The notes under the pieces are model-generated. The model had not been told where the DNA came from and searched no databases. It saw nothing but the letters and a program-made list of their open reading frames with translations. A stretch of 64,000 nt of DNA from Variovorax boronicumulans (GTDB lineage Bacteria; Pseudomonadota; Gammaproteobacteria; Burkholderiales; Burkholderiaceae_C), in the NCBI RefSeq assembly GCF_007677875.1, contig NZ_VEDO01000008.1, positions 206,372-270,371 of the forward strand, read 5' to 3'. Positions 1 through 8,116 of the stretch are shown piece after piece; position 1 is the first letter of the stretch; each line of letters begins with the position of its first letter. The translations under genes and the position numbers were made by a program.

Positions 1-80
1 GCGACGAACAGGCCGAACAGCAGCAGCGCCGCGGCGATGGCGGCCACCGGCAGGCCGATGTCCTTGGCGAGGGAGTTCAT
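1..80 (-). CDS. ABC transporter permease, N-terminal end only
   Basis: Only the first 26 codons are inside the window; the gene runs off the left edge. The visible part starts MNSLAKDIG and then enters a strongly hydrophobic Ala/Leu segment, as expected for the first membrane helix of a permease. A GGAG box precedes the ATG by about 7 bases. It lies 16 bp downstream of the BMP-type binding protein and on the same strand, which is the usual position of the permease partner in nucleoside/purine-type (BMP) ABC transporters. The family call rests mainly on this context, because too little sequence is present to identify it alone. Confidence 0.6.
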   Translation of the reverse strand, partial: MNSLAKDIGLPVAAIAAALLLFGLFV

Positions 81-96
81 GCCGGGCTCCGCGGGA

Positions 97-1209
97 TCAG
101 AAGCTGCCCTGCACGCCCTCGACAAGGTAGTTCATGCCTTCCAGCGCGAGGTCGGTCTGCTTCTGCACCTGGCCGGCGGCGATGACTTCCTTGCCCTTGT
201 TGTCCTTGAGCGGGCCCTTCCAGATGTCGAACTGGCCGGCCAACATCTTCGCCTTGGTGTCGTCGGCCTGCTTCCTGGCCGCGTCGGTCACGGCCGGGCC
301 GTAGGCCGACATTTTCACGAAGCCTTCCTTCATGCCGCCGCGCAGGAAGTTGGGGTGCGGCTTGCCCGTGCGGGCCGCGTCGATGATGGTTTTGTAGGCG
401 GTGATCCAGTTCCACTCGGCGCCGGTCAGGTAGGCCTGGGGCGCGAGCTTGGCCTGGCTCGCGTGGTAGCCGCAGACCATCTTGCCGCGCTTGGCGGCCG
501 TCTCGACGATGACCTTGGGCCCGTCCACGTGCATGGTGAACACGTCGCAGCCCTGGTCCGCCAGGCTGTTGGTGGCCTCGGCCTCCTTCACGGCCATGGA
601 CCAGTCCCCCGTGAAGATCACGCTGCAGGTGATGCCGGGCTTGACCGAGCGCGCGCCCAACGTGAAGGCGTTGATGTTGCGCAGCACCTGCGGAATGGGC
701 TTGGCCGCGACGAAGGCGATCTTGCCGCTCTTGCTCAGGTGGCCGGCCACCACGCCGTTCAGGAACTGCGCCTCGTCGATGTAGCCGAAGAAGCTGCCCG
801 CGTTCTTGGGGTGCTTGCCCTCGGTCCACATGCCGCCGCAGTGCGAGAAGCGCACGTCGGGGTACTTGGCCGCCAGCGCCAGCAGGTGCGGGTCGAAGTA
901 GCCGAACGAGGTGGGGAAGAGCAGCTTGGCGCCGTCCTGCATGATCATGCCGGTCATGCTCTTCTGGACGGCCGCGGTCTCGGGCACGTTCTCTTCCTCG
1001 ACCACCTTGATGCCGGGCATCTTCTTGACCTCGGCCGCGGCCTGGGCATGGGCCTGGTTGTAGCCGTAGTCGTCGCGGGGGCCGACGTAGATCACGCCGA
1101 CGGTGAGCGGTGCCTGCGCTGCCGCCAGGCCGTGCAGGCCGCCGAGCACCCCGGTGGTGCCGACGGCGGCCAGGGTCTTGAGCGAAGCGCGGCGGTTCAT
1201 CTTGTCCAT
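97..1209 (-). CDS. BMP family ABC transporter substrate-binding protein
   Basis: Periplasmic binding protein of 370 residues resembling the BMP/PnrA family, which binds nucleosides or related N-heterocycles. The N-terminus has a twin-arginine-like NRRASLK (residues 5-11), a hydrophobic stretch and an AAAQA cleavage region near residue 33. The mature protein then begins with a strand typical of the family (TVGVIYVGP). The frame is open further upstream, but the ATG at 1209 has a GGAG box 8 bases before it and begins the signal peptide, so I use it. It follows the hpxZ-like gene by 127 bp and precedes the permease by 16 bp. The adjacent amide-hydrolysing enzymes suggest a nitrogen-rich ligand; the ligand itself is not evident from sequence. 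Confidence 0.85.
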   Translation of the reverse strand: MDKMNRRASLKTLAAVGTTGVLGGLHGLAAAQAPLTVGVIYVGPRDDYGYNQAHAQAAAEVKKMPGIKVVEEENVPETAAVQKSMTGMIMQDGAKLLFPTSFGYFDPHLLALAAKYPDVRFSHCGGMWTEGKHPKNAGSFFGYIDEAQFLNGVVAGHLSKSGKIAFVAAKPIPQVLRNINAFTLGARSVKPGITCSVIFTGDWSMAVKEAEATNSLADQGCDVFTMHVDGPKVIVETAAKRGKMVCGYHASQAKLAPQAYLTGAEWNWITAYKTIIDAARTGKPHPNFLRGGMKEGFVKMSAYGPAVTDAARKQADDTKAKMLAGQFDIWKGPLKDNKGKEVIAAGQVQKQTDLALEGMNYLVEGVQGSF

Positions 1210-1336
1210 GGGGCTGACTCCATTTGCGGTCGGGGTGGGGGCTGCATCAAAGCAGTGCGGCGGTCTTGAACTTCGACTTGGATACATGAATGGACGCAAA
1301 TAGCGTGCCTGTCGGGACGCCGTGCTGCGCACCGTC

Positions 1337-1717
1337 TCAGGTCATCAGGCTCACGTGCGCGGACACCACGCGCCAGCCCTCGAGCAGGCGCAGCCAGGTC
1401 TGGCTCTGGCGGCCGATGCGTGGGCTGCCTTCGCGCTGGAACTCGATGTTGGTGGTGGCGAAGTCGCGCCCGTAGGTGGTAATGGCCGTGCGCGTGACCG
1501 TCCGGGCCAGGCCCTGCGACGGGCGGGCGGCGCGGAAGGCCTGGATGGCGTCGTAGCCGTACAGGTTCTCGCCGGCGCCGTAGCGCAGCGTGTGCGGGCT
1601 GTTCCAGAACAGTGCGTCCAGCACCTCGACCTTGTTGTTCACGAGGGCGTCTTCGTACTGCGCGAATGCGGCGGTCACTTCGGCCAGCACGTCGGGGAGG
1701 TTGATGGCATGGGTCAT
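1337..1717 (-). CDS. hpxZ: DUF3225 / SnoaL-like protein (HpxZ/AtzH-like)
   Basis: Small 126-residue protein of the NTF2/SnoaL_3 fold, DUF3225 family. Homologues are HpxZ of the oxalurate operon (hpxWXYZ) and AtzH of the cyanuric acid operon, the latter reported to convert 1,3-dicarboxyurea to allophanate. Visible family features are the N-terminal helix ([17 protein letters not shown]), the [16 protein letters not shown] block and the C-terminal [10 protein letters not shown] strand. The ATG at 1717 fits the family length; upstream sequence in the open frame is repeat DNA and is not translated here. It sits downstream of the atzE-like amidase, separated by 347 bp that contain two structured repeats. 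Whether it acts on oxalurate or a carboxylated biuret cannot be decided from sequence. Confidence 0.85.
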   Translation of the reverse strand: MTHAINLPDVLAEVTAAFAQYEDALVNNKVEVLDALFWNSPHTLRYGAGENLYGYDAIQAFRAARPSQGLARTVTRTAITTYGRDFATTNIEFQREGSPRIGRQSQTWLRLLEGWRVVSAHVSLMT

Positions 1718-1776
1718 GGTTTGTTCAGTGGTGTGTTGCTTGCGGTGCGTGCTGGGGTTGCGGCTAGGTCGAAGCC

Positions 1777-1863
1777 ACCGGGTGGCCCCTTCCGCGAATG
1801 TCCTCCGCCAGGGCCGCAGGCGGCCCAGGCTCCTCCTTGATTTCGCTGCAGGGGCCACCCGGT
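1777..1863. repeat. Structured intergenic repeat, copy A
   Basis: An 87-bp element in the 347-bp gap (1718-2064) between the atzE-like and hpxZ-like genes. A perfect 14-bp outer stem (1777-1790 with 1850-1863, ACCGGGTGGCCCCT and its complement) encloses a 59-bp core (1791-1849). The core begins TCCGCGAATGTCC, contains an internal GGGCCGC/GCGGCCC hairpin and ends in a block with CTCCTCCTTGATTTCGC. The core recurs in inverted orientation in copy B. The rest of the gap has no gene that I can support. Confidence 0.85.
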
Positions 1864-1924
1864 ACCCTCGACCCTGGGCACGTCGCGTCATGCGGGGTCG
1901 TGCGACGCGACGCTGGCCGACCAC

Positions 1925-2020
1925 GCCGATGGTGTGTTCTCCGCAGCGAAATCAAGGAGGAGCCCCGGGCCGCTGCGGCCCGGGGCGGGGGACATTCGCG
2001 GAGGAGAGCACACCGTCGGC
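1925..2020. repeat. Structured intergenic repeat, copy B (inverted)
   Basis: A 96-bp element 61 bp from copy A. Its core (1943-2002) is the near-exact reverse complement of the core of copy A, including the GCGAAATCAAGGAGGAG block and the ATTCGCGGA end. Its outer stem (1925-1942 with 2003-2020) pairs at 16 of 18 positions but has a sequence unrelated to the outer stem of copy A. The internal hairpin is also different in sequence but still pairs (CCGGGCCGC/GCGGCCCGG). Structure is therefore conserved where sequence is not. Confidence 0.85.
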
Positions 2021-2064
2021 GTGGTCCAGCACCCACACCGATGCGCCCCAAGGTGCACACGGTG

Positions 2065-3486
2065 TCATGGCAGGGCGGCCACAGGCGCCCGCACCACGCC
2101 AAGGTCTTCCAACACAGCGGCGGCACGCAGCGCGATGTCCTCGCGCCAGGGCGCAGCGATCAGCTGCACGCCGATCGGCATGCGCGGATGCGCGTCCCAC
2201 ACCGGCACGCCGCAGACCGGCAGGCCGATGCACGAGATCGGCTGCGTCAGCAGGCCCATGCTGGGGCGCAGCGGCAGGCGGCGCTCGCCCAGCGTCAGCC
2301 ATTCGGTGCCGATGGGCGTGGCCGCGCAGGGCGTGGACGGCGCCAGCAACAGGTCGAAGTCGCGGAACACGCGGGCCACCGCCTCGGCGTACCGCCGGCG
2401 CACGCGCTGGGCGCGTGCCACCCAGGCAGCCGGCAGCAGTGCACCGGCCAGGAAGCGGTCGCGCGAATGCGGCTCGAAGTCCTGTGCACGCACGCGCAGG
2501 TCGTCCAGGTGCAGCGAGCCGGCTTCGGCGTTCGTGACGAGGAAGGCGGCGGCCCGGCCCTCCTCGACCAGCGGCAGCTCGACGCGCGCGCTGGCGCCCA
2601 ACGCCTCGGCCACGCGGTCGACGGCAGCCAGCGCCTCGGGCAGCGCGTTGTCGCGGAACCAGCCGTCGAGCACGCCGATGCGCAATCCGGCCACGCCCTT
2701 GCCCAGCAGCGGCATCACGGGCTCGGCCGCGCGCTGCGCGCAGCCGGGATCGCGCAGCGCGCCCGACTCTGGGCCCTGCATGGCGTCATAGCTCAATGCG
2801 AGGTCGCGCACCGAGCGCGCGAACGGGCCCAGGTGGTCCAGGCTGGAGATGAAGGGATAGCTGCCGCTGCGCGGCAGTCGCCCGAAGGTCGGCTTGAGCC
2901 CGAACACGCCGCACAGCGACGCGGGCACGCGGATGGAGCCATTGGTGTCCGAGCCCAGCGTGATCGGCACCTGCCCTGCCGCCACCGCCGCACCCGAGCC
3001 GCCCGACGATCCACCAGCCACGCAGTTCAGGTCGTGCGGGTTACGGCACGGCCCTGCGTGGCTGTTCTCGGTCGTGAAGCCGTAGGCGTACTCGTCCATG
3101 TTGAGCGCGCCGACCAGCACGGCACCGGCCGCCTCCAGGCGCTGCACGAGCACGCCGTCGGCGCTGGCCGGGGCGCTGTCGCGCTCGATCTTCGAGCCGG
3201 CCAGCGTGCGCAGCCCGGCGATGTCGAACAGGTTCTTGACCGCGAAGGGCACACCCAGCAGCGGCAGCGACGACAGGTCGGCACCGGCCGCGACACGCGC
3301 GTCGAGCGCCGCAGCCCGCGCCAGCGCGCGTTCGCGCACCAGGTCGGTGAAGGCGTTCACGCGGCCATCGGTCGCCGCGATGCGGGCCAGGCTGGCCTCG
3401 GCCAGCGCCACGGCACCGACCGTGCCCGACCGCACGGCCGCGGCCATGGTGGCACCGTCGGCCAGCAGGAGTTCGCCGGCGGTCAT
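2065..3486 (-). CDS. atzE: AtzE-family amidohydrolase (1-carboxybiuret / oxalurate type)
   Basis: Amidase-signature enzyme of 473 residues that hydrolyses an amide bond of a small carboxylated nitrogen compound. The Ser-cisSer-Lys triad is complete: Lys84 in FAVKNLFD, cis-Ser160 in AGGSSGGSG and nucleophile Ser184 in DTNGSIRVPA, with the family's 24-residue spacing between the two serines. The sequence through NMDEYAYGFTTENSH matches the AtzE subfamily. The start codon overlaps the stop of the small atzG-like gene by four bases (ATGA), so the two subunits are translationally coupled, as expected for the AtzEG heterotetramer. AtzE proper hydrolyses 1-carboxybiuret; the HpxY branch is linked to oxalurate. 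Sequence alone does not separate these. Confidence 0.88.
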   Translation of the reverse strand: MTAGELLLADGATMAAAVRSGTVGAVALAEASLARIAATDGRVNAFTDLVRERALARAAALDARVAAGADLSSLPLLGVPFAVKNLFDIAGLRTLAGSKIERDSAPASADGVLVQRLEAAGAVLVGALNMDEYAYGFTTENSHAGPCRNPHDLNCVAGGSSGGSGAAVAAGQVPITLGSDTNGSIRVPASLCGVFGLKPTFGRLPRSGSYPFISSLDHLGPFARSVRDLALSYDAMQGPESGALRDPGCAQRAAEPVMPLLGKGVAGLRIGVLDGWFRDNALPEALAAVDRVAEALGASARVELPLVEEGRAAAFLVTNAEAGSLHLDDLRVRAQDFEPHSRDRFLAGALLPAAWVARAQRVRRRYAEAVARVFRDFDLLLAPSTPCAATPIGTEWLTLGERRLPLRPSMGLLTQPISCIGLPVCGVPVWDAHPRMPIGVQLIAAPWREDIALRAAAVLEDLGVVRAPVAALP

Positions 3487-3686
3487 GCCAGGTCCTCGGG
3501 GCCGATGGGTGTGAAGTGCACGGCCGTCTCGTCGTGCGGCGCAAGCGGCACCCGCGCCACGGTGTCGGCCATGCCGGCCGCCAGGGCGAAGAACTGCAGC
3601 ACCCCGGGGCGGTGCGCGGGGTCCAGGATCAGGCCCAGGGCGGACGCCGCGGCGTCCACGTAGGCTTCGGTCTGCTGTGGTGTCAA
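3483..3686 (-). CDS. atzG: AtzG-like small subunit (DUF4089)
   Basis: A 67-residue helical protein of the AtzG/HpxX family, the small subunit that stabilises AtzE-type amidases. Recognisable blocks are TPQQTEAYVDAAASALGL, the FFALAAGMADTVARVPL helix and the C-terminal FTPIGPEDLA. No ATG fits the family start; I use TTG at 3686, which has an AAGGAAA box about 5 bases upstream and gives MTPQQTEAY. An in-frame upstream extension is possible but has no such signal. Its stop overlaps the atzE start (ATGA), and it lies 22 bp after the ABC ATPase gene. Confidence 0.75.
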   Translation of the reverse strand: MTPQQTEAYVDAAASALGLILDPAHRPGVLQFFALAAGMADTVARVPLAPHDETAVHFTPIGPEDLA

Positions 3687-3708
3687 TGGATTTCCTTGGC
3701 GGACGCGC

Positions 3709-4530
3709 TCAACGCCGCACCTCCCGCTGGAAGATCTCCAGACTGAGCTTCTTGGCACGGACGAAGCTCGGCTCCGTCAGCGTGGCCACGGTGCGCGGAC
3801 GCGGATCCTCGTAAGGCAAGATCTCTGCCACCCTGGTCGGCCGCTTGGTCAGCAGCAGCACCTGGTCGGCCAGGTAGACGGCCTCCTCCAGGTCGTGCGA
3901 GACCAGCAGCATGGTGGTGCCGGTCTGCATGAAGACCTCCTGCAGCTTCTCGCGGATGAAGAGCGTCATCTCGAAATCGAGCGCCGAGAAGGGCTCGTCC
4001 AGGAACAGCACCTCCGGTTTGGGCGCCAGCGCGCGCATGATGGATGCGGTCTGCTGCTGCCCGCCGGAGAGCTCGTAAGGGAAGCGGTTCAGGTCGAACT
4101 TCACGTCGAAGCTGGCCACCAGCTCGGCCATGCGCCGGTCCACCTCGGCCTTGCTGCGGCCCTCCAGCTTGAGCGGGTAGGCGATGTTGTCGATGGTGCG
4201 CATCCACGGGAACATGGCCTCGCGGTAGTTCTGGAACACGTAGCCGATCTTGGTGTCCTTGAGCGACTTGCCGTCGAACAGGATCTCGCCCGCGTCGATC
4301 GGGATCAGCCCGGCGATCATGTTGATCAGCGTGCTCTTGCCGCAGCCGTTGGGCCCGAACACCGAGACGATCTTGTGCTTGGGGATGTCGAGGTCGAAGT
4401 TCTCGTACAGGGGCCAGCCCGCGAAATACTTGGTCAGGCCGCGGATGGTGATGTGGGTGCCGGCCGGGCCGGGCTGGAACGGCGCCTTGGGAACATCGGC
4501 GACCACGGGGGCGTTCAGCACGGCACTCAT
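3709..4530 (-). CDS. ABC transporter ATP-binding protein (NitT/TauT type)
   Basis: ATPase subunit of 273 residues, cytoplasmic, powering import of a small nitrogen or sulfonate compound. Walker A GPNGCGKST is at residues 59-67, the signature LSGGQ at 154-158, Walker B VLFLDEP at 174-180 and the switch histidine in LLVSHDLEEAV. An N-terminal extension of about 25 residues precedes the first strand, common in this subfamily. Its start overlaps the permease stop by four bases (ATGA), and the atzG-like gene follows after 22 bp. The position between allophanate hydrolase and atzGE implies that it imports the substrate of those enzymes. Confidence 0.9.
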   Translation of the reverse strand: MSAVLNAPVVADVPKAPFQPGPAGTHITIRGLTKYFAGWPLYENFDLDIPKHKIVSVFGPNGCGKSTLINMIAGLIPIDAGEILFDGKSLKDTKIGYVFQNYREAMFPWMRTIDNIAYPLKLEGRSKAEVDRRMAELVASFDVKFDLNRFPYELSGGQQQTASIMRALAPKPEVLFLDEPFSALDFEMTLFIREKLQEVFMQTGTTMLLVSHDLEEAVYLADQVLLLTKRPTRVAEILPYEDPRPRTVATLTEPSFVRAKKLSLEIFQREVRR

Positions 4531-5354
4531 CGTCCACTCCAATGCACGATCTTGCGTTCCAGCACCAGGAACAGGATGTTGAGCGCGTAGCCCAGGGCGC
4601 CCGCCGCGAGGATGGACGCGTACATGTCGCGCACGTTCATGACCTGCTGCGAATTGATGATGCGGTTGCCAAGGCCCGAGTCGGCGCCGATGAACATCTC
4701 GGCCACGATCACGATCACGAGCGCCATCGACACGGCCGAGCGCAGGCCGACGAAGCTGGGCTGCAGGCTTTCCCAGACCAGCACGTCCTTGAACACCTGC
4801 CAGCGCGTGGCGCCCATGACCCGGGCCGCCATCACGCGCTGCTTGCGCGCGTTGATCACGCCATAGGCGCTGTTGAAGACCACGATCAGCAGCGCGCCGA
4901 AGGCCGCGATGGCGACCTTGTTGACGTCGGACACGCCGAAGATCATGAGGAAGAGCGGGATCAGCGCTGAGGATGGCGTGGAGCGGAAGAAGTCGATCAG
5001 GAACTCCACGCTGCGGTAGGCCTTCTCGTTGCTGCCCAGCAGCACACCCAGCGGCATGCCGACGATGGCGGCAATCAGGAAGGCCTGCAGCGTGCGCCAG
5101 ACCGTGACGGCGAAGTCCGTCAGCAGCGGCCCGCCCCACAAGCCCCTGACGAGCGTGCCCAGCGCGTCGAGCGGCGGCGGCAGCAGCAGCGCCTTGATCA
5201 TGCCGGTGCGCACCGCGAGGTCCCACAGAATGAACAGCACGAGGGGCCCGATGAAGGGCAGCACCTTGTTCCAGAGCAGCGGCCTGGGCGCGCTGGTCGT
5301 GGCCTGGGCCGCGGGCGGCGTCCAGGGCTTGGCAGTGGAGGGCGTGGCCGACAT
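4527..5354 (-). CDS. ABC transporter permease (NitT/TauT type)
   Basis: Inner-membrane permease of 275 residues with about six hydrophobic segments. The cytoplasmic EAA-type loop is visible as ARVMGATRWQVFKDVLVWES, which contacts the ATPase. A Pro/Ala/Thr-rich N-terminal tail of about 25 residues precedes the first helix (VLPFIGPLVLFILWDLAV). The gene starts 5 bp after the binding-protein stop and overlaps the ATPase gene, so binding protein, permease and ATPase form a complete importer encoded together. Confidence 0.9.
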   Translation of the reverse strand: MSATPSTAKPWTPPAAQATTSAPRPLLWNKVLPFIGPLVLFILWDLAVRTGMIKALLLPPPLDALGTLVRGLWGGPLLTDFAVTVWRTLQAFLIAAIVGMPLGVLLGSNEKAYRSVEFLIDFFRSTPSSALIPLFLMIFGVSDVNKVAIAAFGALLIVVFNSAYGVINARKQRVMAARVMGATRWQVFKDVLVWESLQPSFVGLRSAVSMALVIVIVAEMFIGADSGLGNRIINSQQVMNVRDMYASILAAGALGYALNILFLVLERKIVHWSGR

Positions 5355-5359
5355 GGCCG

Positions 5360-6367
5360 TCAGCCCTTGTAGAGCATGCTCTCGACCATCAGCCGCGAGG
5401 AGAAGATGCCCTTCTCGCTGAACAGGTCGAAGAACTTCTGGAAGTGCGCGACGTCGGCTGGCTTGAACTCGTCGTACATGGTGTACGCGGCCAGCGGCAC
5501 CTCGCCGGTCAGCGGTCCCTCGATGGCGGTGTAGCCCTTGAGGTACTGGCGCGCCTCGTCGGGCTTGCTGCGCACATAGGCCACGCCCCTGGCATAGGCC
5601 GTGATGAACTTCTTCGCCTCGGCCGGGTTCTTCTTGATGAAGGCCGAAGTCAGCGAGGCCGAGCCGCCGAACCAGGGCGCCATCGGGTCGCCCAGCACGT
5701 ACCTGGCGATCACGCCGGACTCCAGCACGCGGGTGGTACCGTTCATGCGGCCGATGGTGCCGGTGGGCTCCAGCGTGTAGCAGCCGTCCAGCTGGCCGGC
5801 CGCGAGCGCCGCCACATGCTGGCCGATGGGCAGCTCGACCACGGTCACGCCGGTGGCGCCGCCGCGCTCCAGCACGGTCTTGGCCAGCGTCACGTTCTGG
5901 ATGCCGGGGCCAGAGCCCACGCGCTTGCCCTTGAGGTCGGCCATCACCTTGGCCGTGCTGCTCGCAGGCACGATGACCTGGTCCAGCACGTTCTTGGCGT
6001 TGCTGGGGTTGGAGCAGAAGATCTTGAAACTGCCCGGCGCGGCGATCTCGCCGATGGCGATGTTGGCCGATCCCGTGCCGTTGGCGCTGCCGTCGCAGCG
6101 GTCGGACAGCATGCCTTCCATGATCTGCTGGGCGCCCGCGAACTTGAGCGGCTCGACGTTGAGGCCGGCCTCCTTGAAGTAGCCCAGCTCCACGGCCGCG
6201 TAGAACGGCAGGCCGGCCGCGATGGGCCAGTAGCCGACGCGGATCTTGGGGCCGGCCTGCGCGTGCACGGCCAGCGGCGCACCGAGCACGGCCAGTGCAG
6301 CAGAGGCGCCGGCGGTCCGGAGCAGGCGGCGGCGGGCCGGGGACGGGGAAACGGTTCGGTTCAGCAT
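5360..6367 (-). CDS. ABC transporter substrate-binding protein (NMT1/NitT type)
   Basis: Periplasmic solute receptor of 335 residues. The N-terminus has Arg-rich ARRRLLRTAG followed by a hydrophobic core and a VHAQA cleavage site near residue 38. The mature start (KIRVGYWPIAAGLPFYAAVELGYF) is typical of NMT1/THI5-like and nitrate/taurine receptors. I use ATG 6367, five codons inside the longest frame, because a GGAGAG box lies 5 bases before it. It is 32 bp downstream of allophanate hydrolase and 5 bp before the permease. The bound ligand is unknown; context suggests an allantoin-, biuret- or oxalurate-like compound. Confidence 0.88.
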   Translation of the reverse strand: MLNRTVSPSPARRRLLRTAGASAALAVLGAPLAVHAQAGPKIRVGYWPIAAGLPFYAAVELGYFKEAGLNVEPLKFAGAQQIMEGMLSDRCDGSANGTGSANIAIGEIAAPGSFKIFCSNPSNAKNVLDQVIVPASSTAKVMADLKGKRVGSGPGIQNVTLAKTVLERGGATGVTVVELPIGQHVAALAAGQLDGCYTLEPTGTIGRMNGTTRVLESGVIARYVLGDPMAPWFGGSASLTSAFIKKNPAEAKKFITAYARGVAYVRSKPDEARQYLKGYTAIEGPLTGEVPLAAYTMYDEFKPADVAHFQKFFDLFSEKGIFSSRLMVESMLYKG

Positions 6368-6399
6368 GGTGCTCTCCTGCAAAGGCGATGGGTCGAGGG

Positions 6400-8088
6400 T
6401 CAGGCGGCAGCGGCGCGGTCGCGCAGGAACGCGCGCCAGCCGCCGAAGTGGCTGATGTCCTGCGCGCCTTCCAGCGCCAGGGGTTCGCAGACGAAGCCCT
6501 GGGCCTGGCTGCCATCGGCCAGCAACAGGGTGCCGATGCCCAGCGGCGGCGGGATCAGCGCGACGAAGCTGCCATAGGCCGTGGCCGGCATGCGCCAGAC
6601 CTCCACCGCGATGCGCGCGCCGCGGCCCGGCGCCACGCGCAGCAGGCCCGGCTTAGGCGGCACCGTGCCGGGCAGCGCGAACAGCCGGTAGTCGGGCGCG
6701 GTCTCGTCGGCACGCAGCAGCACCGCACCGCGCTCGGTCAGCTGGCTGTTGAGCGGCAGGCCCGACAGGTGGGCGCCGACGACGACCACGTCGACGGTGG
6801 CGGCCGGCTGCAGCGCGGCGATCGGCACGGGCGCCGGCAAGGGCTGGCCGGTGGCGCCCAGCGGGAGCCCGGTGGCGTGGTGGTAACGCTGGCCCAGGTC
6901 GGCCAGCTGCCAGTCGCTGCCGGCCGGGCCGATCAGCGTGATGCCGAAGGGCAGGCCATCGGGCCGCAGGCTGCTGGGCACGGATATCGCGGCATAGTCC
7001 AGCAGGTTGACGAAGTTGGTGTAGGCGCCCAGGTTGCGGTTCAGCGCCACGGGGTCGGCCTGCATCTGCGCCACCGTGTAGTGCGTGGGTGCGGTGGGCA
7101 CCAGCAGCACGTCGATGCCGTCCCACATCGCGGCGGCCTGCTGGCCATAAGCGCGCAGCCGGGTCTGGGCATCGACGAGGTCGGCCGCGCTGTAGCCCTT
7201 GCCGGCCAGGAGGATGCTGCGCACGGGCTCGACGATCTGGTCGTCGTGCGCGTCGACGAAGCCGCGCACGGCGGCGTAGCGCTCGGCCACCAGCGCGCTT
7301 TCGTAGAGCAGCGCGGCGGCTCCGGCCAGCGGGGCGTAATCGATCTCGACGGGCGTGCCGCCCAGTGCGCGCAGGCGCTCGATGGACTGCGCGAAGGCCT
7401 GTTCCGCCAGCGCGTCGCCGCAGAACTCCAGCGGCGCCGGCACGCCGAAGCGGAACTCGGCCGGTAGCGGCGTGGTGGCCATGGGCAGGCGACGCGCATA
7501 GGGGTCTTCGGCGTCGTGGCCCTGGGCCACGGCCAGCACGCGGGCCGCCACGTCCACCGTGCGCGCGAAGATGGAGACGCAGTCCACGCTCTGCGCCGCC
7601 GGCACCAAGCCGCGCGCGCTGATGAGCCCCTTGCTGGGCTTGATGCCCACGATGTTGTTCAGGCCCGCCGGCACGCGGCCCGAGCCGGCCGTGTCGGTGC
7701 CCAGCGCAAAGTCGGCCTCGCCCGTGGCCACCACGTAGGCCGAGCCCGAGCTGGAGCCGCCCGACACATAGGCCGGGTCGATGGCATTGGGCACCGGCCC
7801 GTAGGGTGAGCGCGTGCCATTCAGCCCACAGGCGAACTGGTCCAGGTTGGTCTTGCCCAAGAGGGCTGCACCGGCATCGAGCAGGCGCTGCACCACGCTG
7901 GCATGCCGCGTGGGCTCGTACGCGAAGGCCGGGCAGGCGGCCGTGGTGGCGAAGCCGGCCGCGTCGATGTTGTCCTTGGCGGCGAAGCGCAGCCCCGCCA
8001 GCGGACCGCTGGCGGTGGTCTGCACGGGCTGGCCGGCCCGCGAGATCCAGGCGTTCTCGGGCCAGGCGTCGGCAGCGGAGGAAGGCAT
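6400..8088 (-). CDS. atzF: Allophanate hydrolase (AtzF-like)
   Basis: Amidase-signature enzyme of 562 residues that hydrolyses allophanate to ammonia and CO2. The triad is Lys38 (FAAKDN), cis-Ser112 (SGGSSSGSA) and Ser136 (DTAGSGRVPA), again 24 apart. A separate C-terminal domain of about 120 residues (from VVVVGAHLSGLPLN onward) is the usual allophanate hydrolase tail. The N-terminus is shorter than in typical family members: the helical segment before GPLAGLRFAAKDN is almost absent. ATG 8088 is chosen because the alternative ATG at 8121 falls inside an inverted repeat that looks like the operator. It is the first gene of the minus-strand operon, divergent from a LysR gene. Confidence 0.88.
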   Translation of the reverse strand: MPSSAADAWPENAWISRAGQPVQTTASGPLAGLRFAAKDNIDAAGFATTAACPAFAYEPTRHASVVQRLLDAGAALLGKTNLDQFACGLNGTRSPYGPVPNAIDPAYVSGGSSSGSAYVVATGEADFALGTDTAGSGRVPAGLNNIVGIKPSKGLISARGLVPAAQSVDCVSIFARTVDVAARVLAVAQGHDAEDPYARRLPMATTPLPAEFRFGVPAPLEFCGDALAEQAFAQSIERLRALGGTPVEIDYAPLAGAAALLYESALVAERYAAVRGFVDAHDDQIVEPVRSILLAGKGYSAADLVDAQTRLRAYGQQAAAMWDGIDVLLVPTAPTHYTVAQMQADPVALNRNLGAYTNFVNLLDYAAISVPSSLRPDGLPFGITLIGPAGSDWQLADLGQRYHHATGLPLGATGQPLPAPVPIAALQPAATVDVVVVGAHLSGLPLNSQLTERGAVLLRADETAPDYRLFALPGTVPPKPGLLRVAPGRGARIAVEVWRMPATAYGSFVALIPPPLGIGTLLLADGSQAQGFVCEPLALEGAQDISHFGGWRAFLRDRAAAA

Positions 8089-8116
8089 CTTGAGTTGCAC
8101 CACTTTGAGGCATCCA

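Noticed and set aside
1798..3663. Long plus-strand open frame antisense to the atzE-like gene and through the repeats
   Set aside because: Its translation is Arg/Ala/Gly-rich without motifs. It is a by-product of high GC opposite a real gene with a full amidase triad.
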